Positions 1-5,259 of a DNA stretch of 5,306 bases are shown piece by piece. Both the position numbers and the translations under genes were made by a program. The DNA is taken from the NCBI GenBank assembly GCA_903894655.1, contig CAITQY010000001.1:1-5306 (forward strand), read 5' to 3'. Numbering within the stretch: the first letter of the stretch is position 1; each line of letters opens with the position of its first letter. The notes beneath the pieces are model-generated. The model ran no database searches and was not told where the DNA came from. It was given only the letters and a program-made list of their open reading frames with translations. This DNA is from an uncultured Gemmatimonadota bacterium. GTDB lineage: Bacteria; Gemmatimonadota; Gemmatimonadetes; Gemmatimonadales; Gemmatimonadaceae.

Positions 1-272
1 ACCTCGTACTGACGTGCACCGGTGCGCTCTCCCGCAATCGAGCCCTCGGCGTGGCGATCGGGCAGGGGCAGTCGCTCCACGACGCGCTGGCCGGTAAGGA
101 CAGTGTGGCGGAGGGGGTGCTGAACGCGCAAAGCGCGAAAGCGCTGGCCGACCGTGCCGGGGTCGAGATGCCGATCATTGATGCGACCTATCGCATTTTG
201 TTCGAGGGGCAGGGTCCCCGCGAAGCCGTCACCGAGCTGATGGCGCGCGAACTGCGCGCGGAGCGCGACTGA
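1..272 (+). CDS. gpsA: Glycerol-3-phosphate dehydrogenase [NAD(P)+], C-terminal part (5' end outside window)
   Basis: This is the last ~90 residues of GpsA, the cytoplasmic enzyme that reduces dihydroxyacetone phosphate to sn-glycerol-3-phosphate for phospholipid synthesis. The first complete codon is at base 3; bases 1-2 (AC) would finish a GAC Asp codon, as expected for the family. The reading frame gives LVLTCTGALSRNRALG, the family signature for the substrate-binding helical domain, in which the SRNR segment carries the Arg-Asn that contacts substrate. It is followed by the conserved VAEGV block and the GVEMPI block, then an LFEG...LMAREL tail, all in the expected order. The stop is TGA at 270-272. 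Full-length GpsA is about 330 residues, so roughly 240 lie upstream. A GTG at 51 is internal and not a start. The next gene begins one base after the stop, so the two are almost certainly co-transcribed. The identification is firm. Confidence 0.94.
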   Translation, partial: LVLTCTGALSRNRALGVAIGQGQSLHDALAGKDSVAEGVLNAQSAKALADRAGVEMPIIDATYRILFEGQGPREAVTELMARELRAERD

Positions 273-273
273 C

Positions 274-651
274 GTGGTCGCACCGCGTGGCGAGCCGATT
301 CAGGAGTTCTACTCCATTGGTGAAGTATGCTCACTCACTGATCTCAAGCCGCACGTCCTGCGGTATTGGGAGAGCCAGTTCAAGCTGCTCAATCCCGCCA
401 AGAATCGGAGCGGCAACCGCGTCTACGCGCGTCGTGAGGTGGAGCTGATTCTCCTGGTGAAGCACTTGCTGTACACTGAGAAGTATACGATCGACGGCGC
501 ACGTCAGAAACTGGATGAGCATCGCAAAGGCGGCTCGCTTCGACCGGCGGCCCGTGCGGCGCTGGAAGTGGAAGCGCTCGAGAGTCTCGAGCGCGATCTC
601 GCGGAGCTGCAGGCGATACTCGACGACCGCCCGGCCCCGCGTCCCCGATAA
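274..651 (+). CDS. Small MerR-family DNA-binding transcriptional regulator
   Basis: The 125-residue protein has an N-terminal winged helix-turn-helix of MerR type at about residues 12-80. It contains FYSIGEVCSLTDLKPHVLRY (recognition helix plus the invariant LRYWE core), a basic wing around NRSGNRVYARREVE, and a helix ending TIDGARQKL. The rest, about residues 85-118, is Leu/Glu-rich and probably forms the antiparallel coiled-coil dimer helix. There is no room for an effector-binding domain, so no ligand can be predicted. The start is GTG at 274; GGAG at 260-263 lies 10 bases upstream and is one of the few plausible Shine-Dalgarno sites in the window. It sits one base after gpsA, in a lipid and housekeeping operon rather than beside a metal or drug efflux gene, which argues against a classic metal or drug sensor. 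Short MerR proteins of this kind are common in several GC-rich phyla, usually with unknown targets. The family call is confident; the targets are unknown. Confidence 0.88.
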   Translation: MVAPRGEPIQEFYSIGEVCSLTDLKPHVLRYWESQFKLLNPAKNRSGNRVYARREVELILLVKHLLYTEKYTIDGARQKLDEHRKGGSLRPAARAALEVEALESLERDLAELQAILDDRPAPRPR

Positions 652-695
652 GGCGCCAACTGCGCCCCTTTCGCTCTTCGTCTTTCACCCGTCCG

Positions 696-1454
696 ATGCG
701 CATTCTTCTCAGTAACGACGATGGCATTCTCGCCAAGGGATTGGGCGTGCTCGAGCAGGCCTGTGGGCCGCTTGGCGAGCTCAGTGTCGTGGCCCCCGAT
801 CGTGAACAGAGCGCGACCAGCCATTCGCTCACGCTGCATCATCCATTGCGCCCGGTGCAGCTCGGTGCGCGCCGTTGGCAAGTGGACGGCACGCCGACCG
901 ATTGCGTCATGCTCGCGTGTGAGGCCCTGCTCGATGCGCGCCCCGATTACGTGATCAGCGGGATCAATCACGGACCCAATATGGGCGAAGACGTGCTGTA
1001 CAGCGGCACGGTGGCGGCCGCGATGGAAGGACTTGCCCTTGGCATCCCGTCCATCGCGGTCTCGTTCGCCGGCAACCTGTTGCGCGCCGATGCCCTGCTC
1101 GAGACGCAGGTCGATGTGCTACGCGATCTGCTGAAGCACCTGATGTCGCTCACGTCTTTCCCGCGCGAAACGCTGCTGAACGTGAACCTGCCCAATGTCG
1201 CGGGTGACCAGATCAAGGGCGTCCGTCTGACCCGACTCGGCCGTCGCGTCTTCAGCGATTCGATCACCAAGATGAAGGATCCGTGGGGACGTGAGATTCT
1301 GTGGATCGGTGGCGGCAGCGTGGAGTGGAGCGGCCCGGATGATTCCGACTTCCGTGCCGTGCGCGATGGGTACATCTCGGTGACCCCGTTGCACCTCGAC
1401 CTCACGCACCGCGATGTGCTCGATACGGCGACGGATTGGTGGCGTCCTCTGTAG
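696..1454 (+). CDS. surE: 5'/3'-nucleotidase SurE (survival protein)
   Basis: SurE is a metal-dependent phosphatase that dephosphorylates nucleoside 5'- and 3'-monophosphates and is linked to stationary-phase and stress survival. The 252-residue length matches the family (about 250). The N-terminus MRILLSNDDG supplies the paired metal-binding Asp8-Asp9. Ser39 in APDREQSATSHS and Asn91 in SGINHGPNMGEDVLYSG (about residues 88-104) are the other expected metal and phosphate-site residues, so the active site appears complete. The ATG at 696 is fixed by this conserved N-terminus. No Shine-Dalgarno is visible; instead the 44-base gap after the MerR gene is pyrimidine-rich, suggesting SD-independent initiation or coupling to upstream translation. 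Its 3' end overlaps pcm by 16-19 bases. The surE-pcm pairing recurs in many bacteria, including E. coli, which supports both calls. Confidence 0.97.
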   Translation: MRILLSNDDGILAKGLGVLEQACGPLGELSVVAPDREQSATSHSLTLHHPLRPVQLGARRWQVDGTPTDCVMLACEALLDARPDYVISGINHGPNMGEDVLYSGTVAAAMEGLALGIPSIAVSFAGNLLRADALLETQVDVLRDLLKHLMSLTSFPRETLLNVNLPNVAGDQIKGVRLTRLGRRVFSDSITKMKDPWGREILWIGGGSVEWSGPDDSDFRAVRDGYISVTPLHLDLTHRDVLDTATDWWRPL

Positions 1455-2095
1455 AGCCGGAGTTCCGCGGAGCGCGCCGCCGTCTCGTCGAGGCGCTCCA
1501 GGATAAGGGGATCCGCGATCTCGCAGTATTGCGGGCCATCGATCAGGTGCCCCGGCATTTGTTCGTGCCGCCCACGGTGCGCCATCGTGCCTACGAGGAT
1601 TCGGCGTTGCCGATCGGCAGCGGACAGACGATCTCGCAGCCATACGTGCACGCGCGTGCCCTCGAACAGCTGATGCTGACGGGCAAGGAGAAGGTGCTCG
1701 AAATCGGCACGGGCTCGGCGTATCAGACGGCGTTGCTGGCCGAGCTGGCGGCCCAAGTTTTTTCGATTGAGCGCTATGCCGCGCTGCTCGACAAAGCTCG
1801 TCCGTTGTTGCAGCAGGCCAACGTGCGTAACGTTTCGCTCTTGCTCGGTGATGGCACGCTCGGATGGCGCGAGTATGGTCCGTATGACGGGATCGTGGTC
1901 AGCGCGGGCGCGCCCCACGTACCGCCGGCGCTGGAGGAGCAGTTGGCGGAGGGCGGACGGATGCTGATTCCGATCGGCGACCGGGATGAACAGATGCTGA
2001 CGCTGTTCGTCAAACGAAACGGCCAGCTGGAAGGTCGTGACATCGTCCCGGTCCGCTTCGTCCCCTTAATTGGGGCCGGTGGTTGGCCGGCCTGA
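1439..2095 (+). CDS. pcm: Protein-L-isoaspartate O-methyltransferase
   Basis: This SAM-dependent methyltransferase tags isoaspartyl residues in aged proteins so that they can revert to aspartate. With the GTG start the protein is 218 residues, typical for the family. Visible landmarks are LPIGSGQTISQP at about residues 57-68 (PIMT signature with the active-site Ser), SAM motif I VLEIGTGSAYQT at 86-97, an acidic SIER segment after it (about 109-112) that would contact the ribose, motif II DGIVVSAGAPHVPPALEEQL at 150-169, and GGRMLIPIG (about 172-180). Motif I has Ala94 where most family members have a second Gly (GTGSGYQ), a mild substitution. TTG at 1436 and GTG at 1439 are adjacent in-frame starts; GTG is chosen as the commoner codon. 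Both lie inside the surE end, so translation is probably coupled. Stop TGA is at 2093-2095. Confidence 0.96.
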   Translation: MASSVEPEFRGARRRLVEALQDKGIRDLAVLRAIDQVPRHLFVPPTVRHRAYEDSALPIGSGQTISQPYVHARALEQLMLTGKEKVLEIGTGSAYQTALLAELAAQVFSIERYAALLDKARPLLQQANVRNVSLLLGDGTLGWREYGPYDGIVVSAGAPHVPPALEEQLAEGGRMLIPIGDRDEQMLTLFVKRNGQLEGRDIVPVRFVPLIGAGGWPA

Positions 2096-2170
2096 TGGTT
2101 CCGGCAGCGGCGGGCGTATGCGCGCGATCGCTCAACCGCGCTTCTTCGGCACTCACGGGCTGACCACGCT

Positions 2171-3121
2171 ATGTCCTCACCGTCCTCGAATCCGTCCACC
2201 GGCGCTGATCAGCGCTCGACCGCCGCGCCGTATGCGTTCCCGCCCACGGGGAACGCACCGGTTGGCCGTGCGCCGCAATCGGCGCGAGGTCCGGTCGGTC
2301 CGTATGTGCCGGCGCCCTGGCGCGGAACGCCCGCGGCCGAATCGGTGCGGGCGGTCCCGACGCGATCGGTGACGCCGCGCGCCGTTGAGGCATTGCTGGC
2401 GCCGGAGATGCCGCCGTCGTACCCGACACCGGCGTACTTCACTCCGCTTGGCTCGCCGGCGCAAGATGAGGCCGTACCGGAGGATTCGAGGCTCCCCTGG
2501 ATCGACGCATTCCTCGCGTCGACGCCTGCATTGGCGATGCGAGCGGTCGCCGAGCCGGTCCGCGAGCCGGTGGCCGATCCGGTGGCCGATCCGGTGGCGT
2601 CATTCACCCCTCCTTCGCCAGGGGCGATTGCCGGCGAGTCGCTGGCCGCTGCCATGCCGCCAATGAGCGACGCCGTCCCAGAGGTCCCGACACCCTCGGA
2701 CGCGTGGGCGCTTGACGAGGCGGCCGACCAGATGCGGGCGCTGGCCGACGAACTTCGCGAGCGCGAACGCCTCGCCGGCGACTCGGGTGAGGTCGCCCCT
2801 TTGTTGGACGGAATGTCCTCCTCGGAGCCGCTCTCGGCGTGGGATGACGACGACATGATCGACATCATGCCGCTGCAGCAGGAGCGCAGCTCCGCAGCCG
2901 ACCTGTTGCCTACGCTCGGGGCGAGCCGCGCGATCGAACCGTGGGCCGATCGGGCGCGTCGATCGGGTGATGAAGACGCGGAGTCGGCGGCTCGGGCGCT
3001 CGAGGTGCTCGCCCGCCGCGTACGCGATCGCGAAATCTCGTTGGCAGGCTACGAGCCCCGCCTCGGTGACGCGGCCGCACTGGCCGCGGCGTTGGCCGCC
3101 CTGCTCGGCGTCCGTCGGTAA
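2171..3121 (+). CDS. Hypothetical protein, Pro/Ala-rich and largely disordered, with acidic and helical C-terminal segments
   Basis: I do not recognise this 316-residue protein. Residues 1-105 are rich in Pro, Ala, Ser and Gly with little predicted secondary structure. Residues 129-143 hold a PV tetrapeptide repeat (EPVR-EPVA-DPVA-DPVA). Around it are short Trp-centred segments: LPWIDAFLA (108-116), DAWALDEAADQMRALADELRERE (177-199, an amphipathic helix), SAWDDDDMIDIMPL (222-235, very acidic) and EPWADRAR (256-263). The last ~45 residues (about 270-316) look like two charged or Ala-rich helices separated by a GYEPRLGD turn. There is no signal peptide, transmembrane segment or catalytic motif. 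The ATG at 2171 has no clear Shine-Dalgarno and lies 75 bases after pcm. Its stop overlaps the acyP start (TAATG), which implies coupled translation and supports it being a real gene, as do sustained coding frame and matching composition. A scaffold, adaptor or regulatory role is possible but is only inference. Confidence 0.75.
   Translation: MSSPSSNPSTGADQRSTAAPYAFPPTGNAPVGRAPQSARGPVGPYVPAPWRGTPAAESVRAVPTRSVTPRAVEALLAPEMPPSYPTPAYFTPLGSPAQDEAVPEDSRLPWIDAFLASTPALAMRAVAEPVREPVADPVADPVASFTPPSPGAIAGESLAAAMPPMSDAVPEVPTPSDAWALDEAADQMRALADELRERERLAGDSGEVAPLLDGMSSSEPLSAWDDDDMIDIMPLQQERSSAADLLPTLGASRAIEPWADRARRSGDEDAESAARALEVLARRVRDREISLAGYEPRLGDAAALAAALAALLGVRR
2557..2598 (+). repeat. 12-bp in-frame tandem repeat inside the hypothetical CDS
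   Basis: The unit GGTGGCCGATCC occurs twice perfectly (2569-2580 and 2581-2592). It is preceded by a diverged copy GGTCCGCGAGCC (2557-2568) and followed by a partial copy GGTGGC (2593-2598). Because the period is 12 bases, copy-number change keeps the frame; it encodes the repeated PV tetrapeptide in a linker of the protein. It looks like replication-slippage growth of a disordered linker and could vary between strains. Confidence 0.85.
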
Positions 3122-3408
3122 TGGCGTTGGCGGTTCGCCGCTATCGGGTGGAAGGAGAGGTGCAGGGTGTCGGCTTCCGGTGGTATGTGCGCGAGCAGGC
3201 GCGCGCACTCGAGCTCGCCGGATGGGTCCGCAATGAACCTGATGGCGCAGTGGTCCTCGTTGCGTCAGGTGACACGACGGCGTTGGATTTGCTCGAGCGA
3301 CAGCTCAAGGTTGGACCGCGCCACTCCACGGTGACCGACGTGGTCCGACGAGAGCTGAGCAGTTTCGACGCGGCGGGGCTTCCGTCGCCATTCCTTATCG
3401 AGCGATAG
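3121..3408 (+). CDS. acyP: Acylphosphatase
   Basis: This small cytoplasmic enzyme hydrolyses acyl phosphates such as acetyl phosphate or 1,3-bisphosphoglycerate to carboxylate and phosphate. It has 95 residues, matching the family size of about 90-100. The signature EGEVQGVGFRWYV (11-23) provides the phosphate-binding loop and catalytic Arg20. GWVRNEPDGAV (34-44) provides catalytic Asn38, so both essential residues are present. The start ATG at 3121 shares its A with the TAA stop of the upstream unknown gene (TAATG), indicating translational re-initiation; no separate Shine-Dalgarno is seen. The C-terminus SPFLIER fits the last beta strand, where the family usually has F.I/R near the end. apt follows after 27 bases. 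Confidence 0.95.
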   Translation: MALAVRRYRVEGEVQGVGFRWYVREQARALELAGWVRNEPDGAVVLVASGDTTALDLLERQLKVGPRHSTVTDVVRRELSSFDAAGLPSPFLIER

Positions 3409-3435
3409 CGGGCCGGTTGCGCTAATTTGACGCGC

Positions 3436-3966
3436 ATGACTGCCACCCTCCTCGACCGCCTGTCGGCCACGCTTCGGGACGTCCCAGACTTTCCCACGCC
3501 GGGGATTTTGTTCAAGGACATCACCCCGGTTCTCGCCGACCCGGTTTTAATGCGCGACGTCATCACCGCGATGCTGGCGCCCGCTCAGAGCCTCGGTGTT
3601 ACTCATGTGGTGGGTGTCGAGAGTCGAGGCTTCCTCTTCGGCATGCCGATGGCGATGGAACTCGGCGTTCCATTCGCGCCGGCGCGCAAGCCCGGCAAGC
3701 TGCCGTGGCAAACCGAGCGGGAGTCGTACGATCTGGAGTACCGGAGCGACGTGCTCGAAATGCACACGGATGCCGTCGGGGCAGGTGCCCGCGTTCTGGT
3801 GGTCGACGATGTCCTCGCGACCGGCGGAACCGCTGCGGCGACGTGCCGTCTGGTCGAGCGGCTCGGTGGGACGGTGGTCGGCGTCTCCGTGCTCATCGAA
3901 ATCGGCTTTCTCCAAGGACGCACGCGATTGCTGGAGCGCGCTGTCCACGCCGTCGTCACGATCTGA
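3436..3966 (+). CDS. apt: Adenine phosphoribosyltransferase
   Basis: Apt salvages adenine: adenine plus PRPP gives AMP plus pyrophosphate, in the cytoplasm. The 176-residue length is typical (170-180). Family blocks appear in order: DFPTPGILFKDITPVL (18-33), GVESRGFLFG (60-69), the ARKPGKLP loop (83-90) with the flexible ESYDLEYRSDVLEMH segment (96-110), and the PRPP-binding motif VLVVDDVLATGGTA (120-133) with Asp124-Asp125. The ATG at 3436 is preferred because it fits the usual N-terminus; TTG at 3427 is in frame and would add three residues. There is no Shine-Dalgarno. TAATTT at 3423-3428 ends seven bases before the ATG and resembles a -10 placed for a leaderless message, but no matching -35 is visible, so this is weak. 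It is the last protein gene of the run from gpsA, and inverted repeats follow its stop. Confidence 0.97.
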   Translation: MTATLLDRLSATLRDVPDFPTPGILFKDITPVLADPVLMRDVITAMLAPAQSLGVTHVVGVESRGFLFGMPMAMELGVPFAPARKPGKLPWQTERESYDLEYRSDVLEMHTDAVGAGARVLVVDDVLATGGTAAATCRLVERLGGTVVGVSVLIEIGFLQGRTRLLERAVHAVVTI

Positions 3967-3984
3967 GCGCGAGAACGCTCGCGC
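3967..3984 (+). other. Perfect 7-bp hairpin directly after the apt stop
   Basis: GCGCGAG (3967-3973) pairs perfectly with CTCGCGC (3978-3984) around an AACG tetraloop, beginning on the first base after the apt TGA. No T-run follows (AGCCTTGAG), so it is not a standard intrinsic terminator. It could stabilise the 3' end of the operon mRNA or act with the larger repeat downstream. The pairing is certain as sequence; the function is unknown. Confidence 0.5.
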
Positions 3985-3995
3985 AGCCTTGAGCG

Positions 3996-4050
3996 CCGCG
4001 CAGGAATCGGCGAGATTCGGCATCGGCCGAGCGGCGGCAATCCTGCGCGG
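3996..4050 (+). repeat. Inverted repeat with 10-bp perfect arms between apt and tRNA-Arg
   Basis: CCGCGCAGGA (3996-4005) is the exact reverse complement of TCCTGCGCGG (4041-4050). Within the 35-base loop, TCGGC at 4017-4021 can pair with GCCGA at 4026-4030 (loop ATCG); TCGGC at 4007-4011 is a competing partner for the same arm. RNA would therefore form a long GC-rich stem with an inner hairpin. The outer arm ends four bases before the tRNA starts and lacks a T-run, so it may be a transcript-end stabiliser or a processing structure setting the tRNA 5' boundary. Function is inference. Confidence 0.6.
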
Positions 4051-4054
4051 TCCT

Positions 4055-4128
4055 GTCCCCGTAGCTCAGTTGGATAGAGCGGAAGTTTCCTAAACTTCAG
4101 GCCGCAGGTTCGATCCCTGCCGGGGACA
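4055..4128 (+). tRNA. tRNA-Arg (anticodon CCU)
   Basis: A complete 74-base cloverleaf is visible. The acceptor stem GTCCCCG (4055-4061) pairs with CGGGGAC (4121-4127), with discriminator A at 4128. The D arm is GCTC/GAGC (4064-4067 and 4077-4080) around a loop containing TTGG. The anticodon stem GAAGT/ACTTC (4082-4086 and 4094-4098) encloses loop TTCCTAA, with anticodon CCT at 4089-4091. The variable region AGGCC is short, and the T arm GCAGG/CCTGC (4104-4108 and 4116-4120) encloses TTCGATC. All stems pair perfectly. The anticodon reads AGG, an arginine codon usually rare in GC-rich genomes. CCA is not encoded, so it must be added by the CCA-adding enzyme. ATTTTCTC follows, which may help end transcription. 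No promoter is evident in the 88 bases after apt, so co-transcription with the operon is possible. Confidence 0.97.
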
Positions 4129-4228
4129 TTTTCTCGATGGCAATACGACCGCCCCCATACACTCCGGTGGCGTTCGGCACTATGTTTAACGGCTATCTCC
4201 GTGTGCTCCGCGCACCCCCGTCTTGATC

Positions 4229-4253
4229 GGGTGTCCGGCTGTTGGACGCACCC
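4229..4253 (+). other. Possible leader stem-loop upstream of the TPR protein gene
   Basis: GGGT (4229-4232) with ACCC (4250-4253) and GTCC (4233-4236) with GGAC (4244-4247) give an 8-bp stem with a 2-base bulge and 7-base loop, about 30 bases before the ATG at 4283. The rest of the 4129-4282 spacer shows no gene. TATGTT at 4181-4186 and TATCTC at 4194-4199 are possible -10 elements for the downstream gene, but neither has a convincing -35. Whether the hairpin regulates anything cannot be told from sequence alone. Confidence 0.35.
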
Positions 4254-4282
4254 GCCTTTGCCCCTCATCGCTGGTCTTCCGC

Positions 4283-4948
4283 ATGGCCCAGTCGTCCCGT
4301 TCCGCGTCGTCCACCTCAAGCCACTCCGACGATCCGATGGAGAAGCTTGGCGATTGGCTCCAGTCGAATAGTCGTCCGATCGGCATGGCCGTTGGCGGCG
4401 TTGCCGTTGCCGCGCTGGCGATCTTCGGCTACCGCAGCTACTCGACGAGTCAGAATGCGAAGGCGTCAACCGCGTTGTACGCTGCTCAGGCTCCGATGGC
4501 TCAAGGCAAGTTTGAAGAGGCCACCAAGGCGCTCGACAAGGTGGCCAAGAGCTACTCTGGCACGGCGTCCGGCCAGCAGGCGTCCTTGCTGCTTGCCCAG
4601 ACGCTCTTCGACCAGAAGAAGTACGCCGAGGGAATTGCCTCCCTCGAACAGGCGGTGGGCGGCGCCAGTGCGGATTTCAAAGCGTCGATGGAATCGATGA
4701 TCGCCGTCGGATACGAACTTCAGGGCAAGCTGGCGGATGCGGCCACGCACTACGGCAAGGCGTCGTCGGCCGCGAAGTTCGAGAACGACAAGAACAGCTA
4801 CAAGGCGTCCGAAGCTCGCAGCCTGATGGCTGCCGGCAAGAACGCGGAAGCCCGAAAGATCTGGGAAGAGCTGGCCAAGTCTGACAGTCCGTCGGCGCAG
4901 GAAGCCAGCGTTCGCCTGGGCGAATTGGCTGGAGCCGGCAAGAACTGA
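4283..4948 (+). CDS. Membrane-anchored TPR protein, YfgM-like
   Basis: The 221-residue protein has a hydrophilic Ser-rich N-terminus (1-31), one hydrophobic segment at about residues 33-50 (IGMAVGGVAVAALAIFGY) and a C-terminal helical domain of about 165 residues. No Lys/Arg-rich start or cleavage site precedes the hydrophobic stretch, so it is read as an N-in anchor with the helices in the periplasm. Helix pairs with TPR character occur at about 62-94 (GKFEEATKALDKVAKSY), 98-125 (KKYAEGIASLEQAV), 135-162 (GKLADAATHYGKA) and 173-200 (GKNAEARKIWEELAKS). This order of anchor then TPRs matches the YfgM/TPR_21 family, whose E. coli member is an ancillary SecYEG partner working with periplasmic chaperones; the same role here is inference. 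An in-frame TTG at 4223 would add 20 residues with Cys and Arg and no family support, so ATG at 4283 is preferred. A strong terminator follows, so it is transcribed separately from what lies beyond. Confidence 0.86.
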   Translation: MAQSSRSASSTSSHSDDPMEKLGDWLQSNSRPIGMAVGGVAVAALAIFGYRSYSTSQNAKASTALYAAQAPMAQGKFEEATKALDKVAKSYSGTASGQQASLLLAQTLFDQKKYAEGIASLEQAVGGASADFKASMESMIAVGYELQGKLADAATHYGKASSAAKFENDKNSYKASEARSLMAAGKNAEARKIWEELAKSDSPSAQEASVRLGELAGAGKN

Positions 4949-4997
4949 CGCGCTGTGGATGAGTTGGTCGCGTGAAGTTTTGTGAGAAGGTTTTGTG

Positions 4998-5033
4998 CGG
5001 CGGTCCGGAGATGCTCCGGGCCGCCGTTTTGTT
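4998..5033 (+). terminator. Strong Rho-independent terminator after the TPR protein gene
   Basis: CGGCGGTCCGGAG (4998-5010) pairs with CTCCGGGCCGCCG (5014-5026) as a 13-bp stem with one G-U pair and an ATG loop, followed by TTTTGTTGT. It lies 50 bases after the stop codon at 4946-4948 and is correctly oriented for the + strand gene. Two copies of GTTTTGTG (4977-4984 and 4990-4997) precede it; their role, if any, is unknown. Confidence 0.93.
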
Positions 5034-5099
5034 GTCCAGGCGCGAGTGACCGGGGAAGTCGACAGTAAAGCGTCCAGAACACGCCTGAATAGCGGCATT

Positions 5100-5190
5100 C
5101 TGTGGGAAACACGGGCTGTCGCATATGCGCATAATACATGTTATGTAAACCTATGTTGGTGGATAACTGTGGGAAAACATTTGTGGATAT
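5100..5190 (+). promoter_or_regulatory. Candidate DnaA-box cluster with AT-rich segment (possible oriC or dnaA control region)
   Basis: On the + strand, relative to the DnaA-box form TGTGGATAA, GGTGGATAA (5158-5166) and TGTGGATAT (5182-5190) each match 8 of 9. CTGTGGGAAA occurs twice (5100-5109 and 5167-5176), and its TGTGGGAAA core matches 7 of 9. All share one orientation and three are packed into 33 bases. Between the outer copies, 5131-5150 is 80% A+T, a possible unwinding element, next to the palindrome TATGCGCATA (5124-5133). TGTTGATGA (5202-5210) is a weaker 7/9 match, and TGTGGATGA (4954-4962) is an isolated 8/9 match before the terminator. No box is a perfect consensus and no dnaA gene is in the window. 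A DnaA-regulated promoter or chance clustering remain alternatives. Confidence 0.55.
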
Positions 5191-5250
5191 TGCGATCTGC
5201 ATGTTGATGAAAACGCTAAGCAATTGACTGACAGAGGATTAGCTGTCGTC

Positions 5251-5259
5251 TGGTATACC
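5251..5259 (+). promoter_or_regulatory. Possible extended -10 promoter pointing to the right edge
   Basis: TGGTATACC has the TG-N-TATAnn layout of an extended -10 element, which can work without a good -35. Upstream, TTGACT (5224-5229) and CTGACA (5228-5233) resemble -35 elements but sit 24 and 20 bases away, longer than the ideal 17. Transcription would start near 5266 and lead out of the window, presumably toward the next + strand gene. The core is also a palindrome (GGTATACC), so a protein-binding site is an alternative. Confidence 0.4.

Noticed and set aside
652..671. 5-bp hairpin GGCGC/GCGCC followed by CCTTT between the MerR gene and surE
   Set aside because: The stem is short and the T-run weak; the genes look co-transcribed, so it is not called a terminator.
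968..1918. 316-codon open frame on the minus strand
   Set aside because: It lies antisense across surE and pcm, both firmly identified; its protein is Arg-rich with no family features, as expected of a GC-rich shadow frame.
2095..2163. 22-codon mini-ORF starting in a TGATG overlap with the pcm stop
   Set aside because: The overlap is suggestive of coupling, but the peptide is short, has no recognisable features and no Shine-Dalgarno. It could be a leader peptide; nothing supports that.
2209..2868. 219-codon minus-strand frame rich in Ser, Gly and Ala
   Set aside because: It is antisense to the 316-residue gene. The plus frame is preferred because it is co-directional, ends in a TAATG junction with acyP and has helical segments at its C-terminus; the minus frame is low-complexity throughout.
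4055..4128. tRNA-Arg as a possible integration site of a mobile element
   Set aside because: No integrase gene and no second copy of the tRNA 3' end is present in the window.
4223..4282. TTG-initiated 20-residue extension of the TPR protein
   Set aside because: The added residues include Cys and Arg without family match, they overlap the leader hairpin, and an ATG at 4283 gives the expected short cytoplasmic tail before the anchor.
4129..4282. Riboswitch in the leader of the TPR gene
   Set aside because: Only a small bulged hairpin is seen; no conserved riboswitch core could be recognised.
4995..5207. 70-codon + strand frame after the TPR gene
   Set aside because: It begins inside the intrinsic terminator and crosses the DnaA-box-like cluster; composition is not protein-like.
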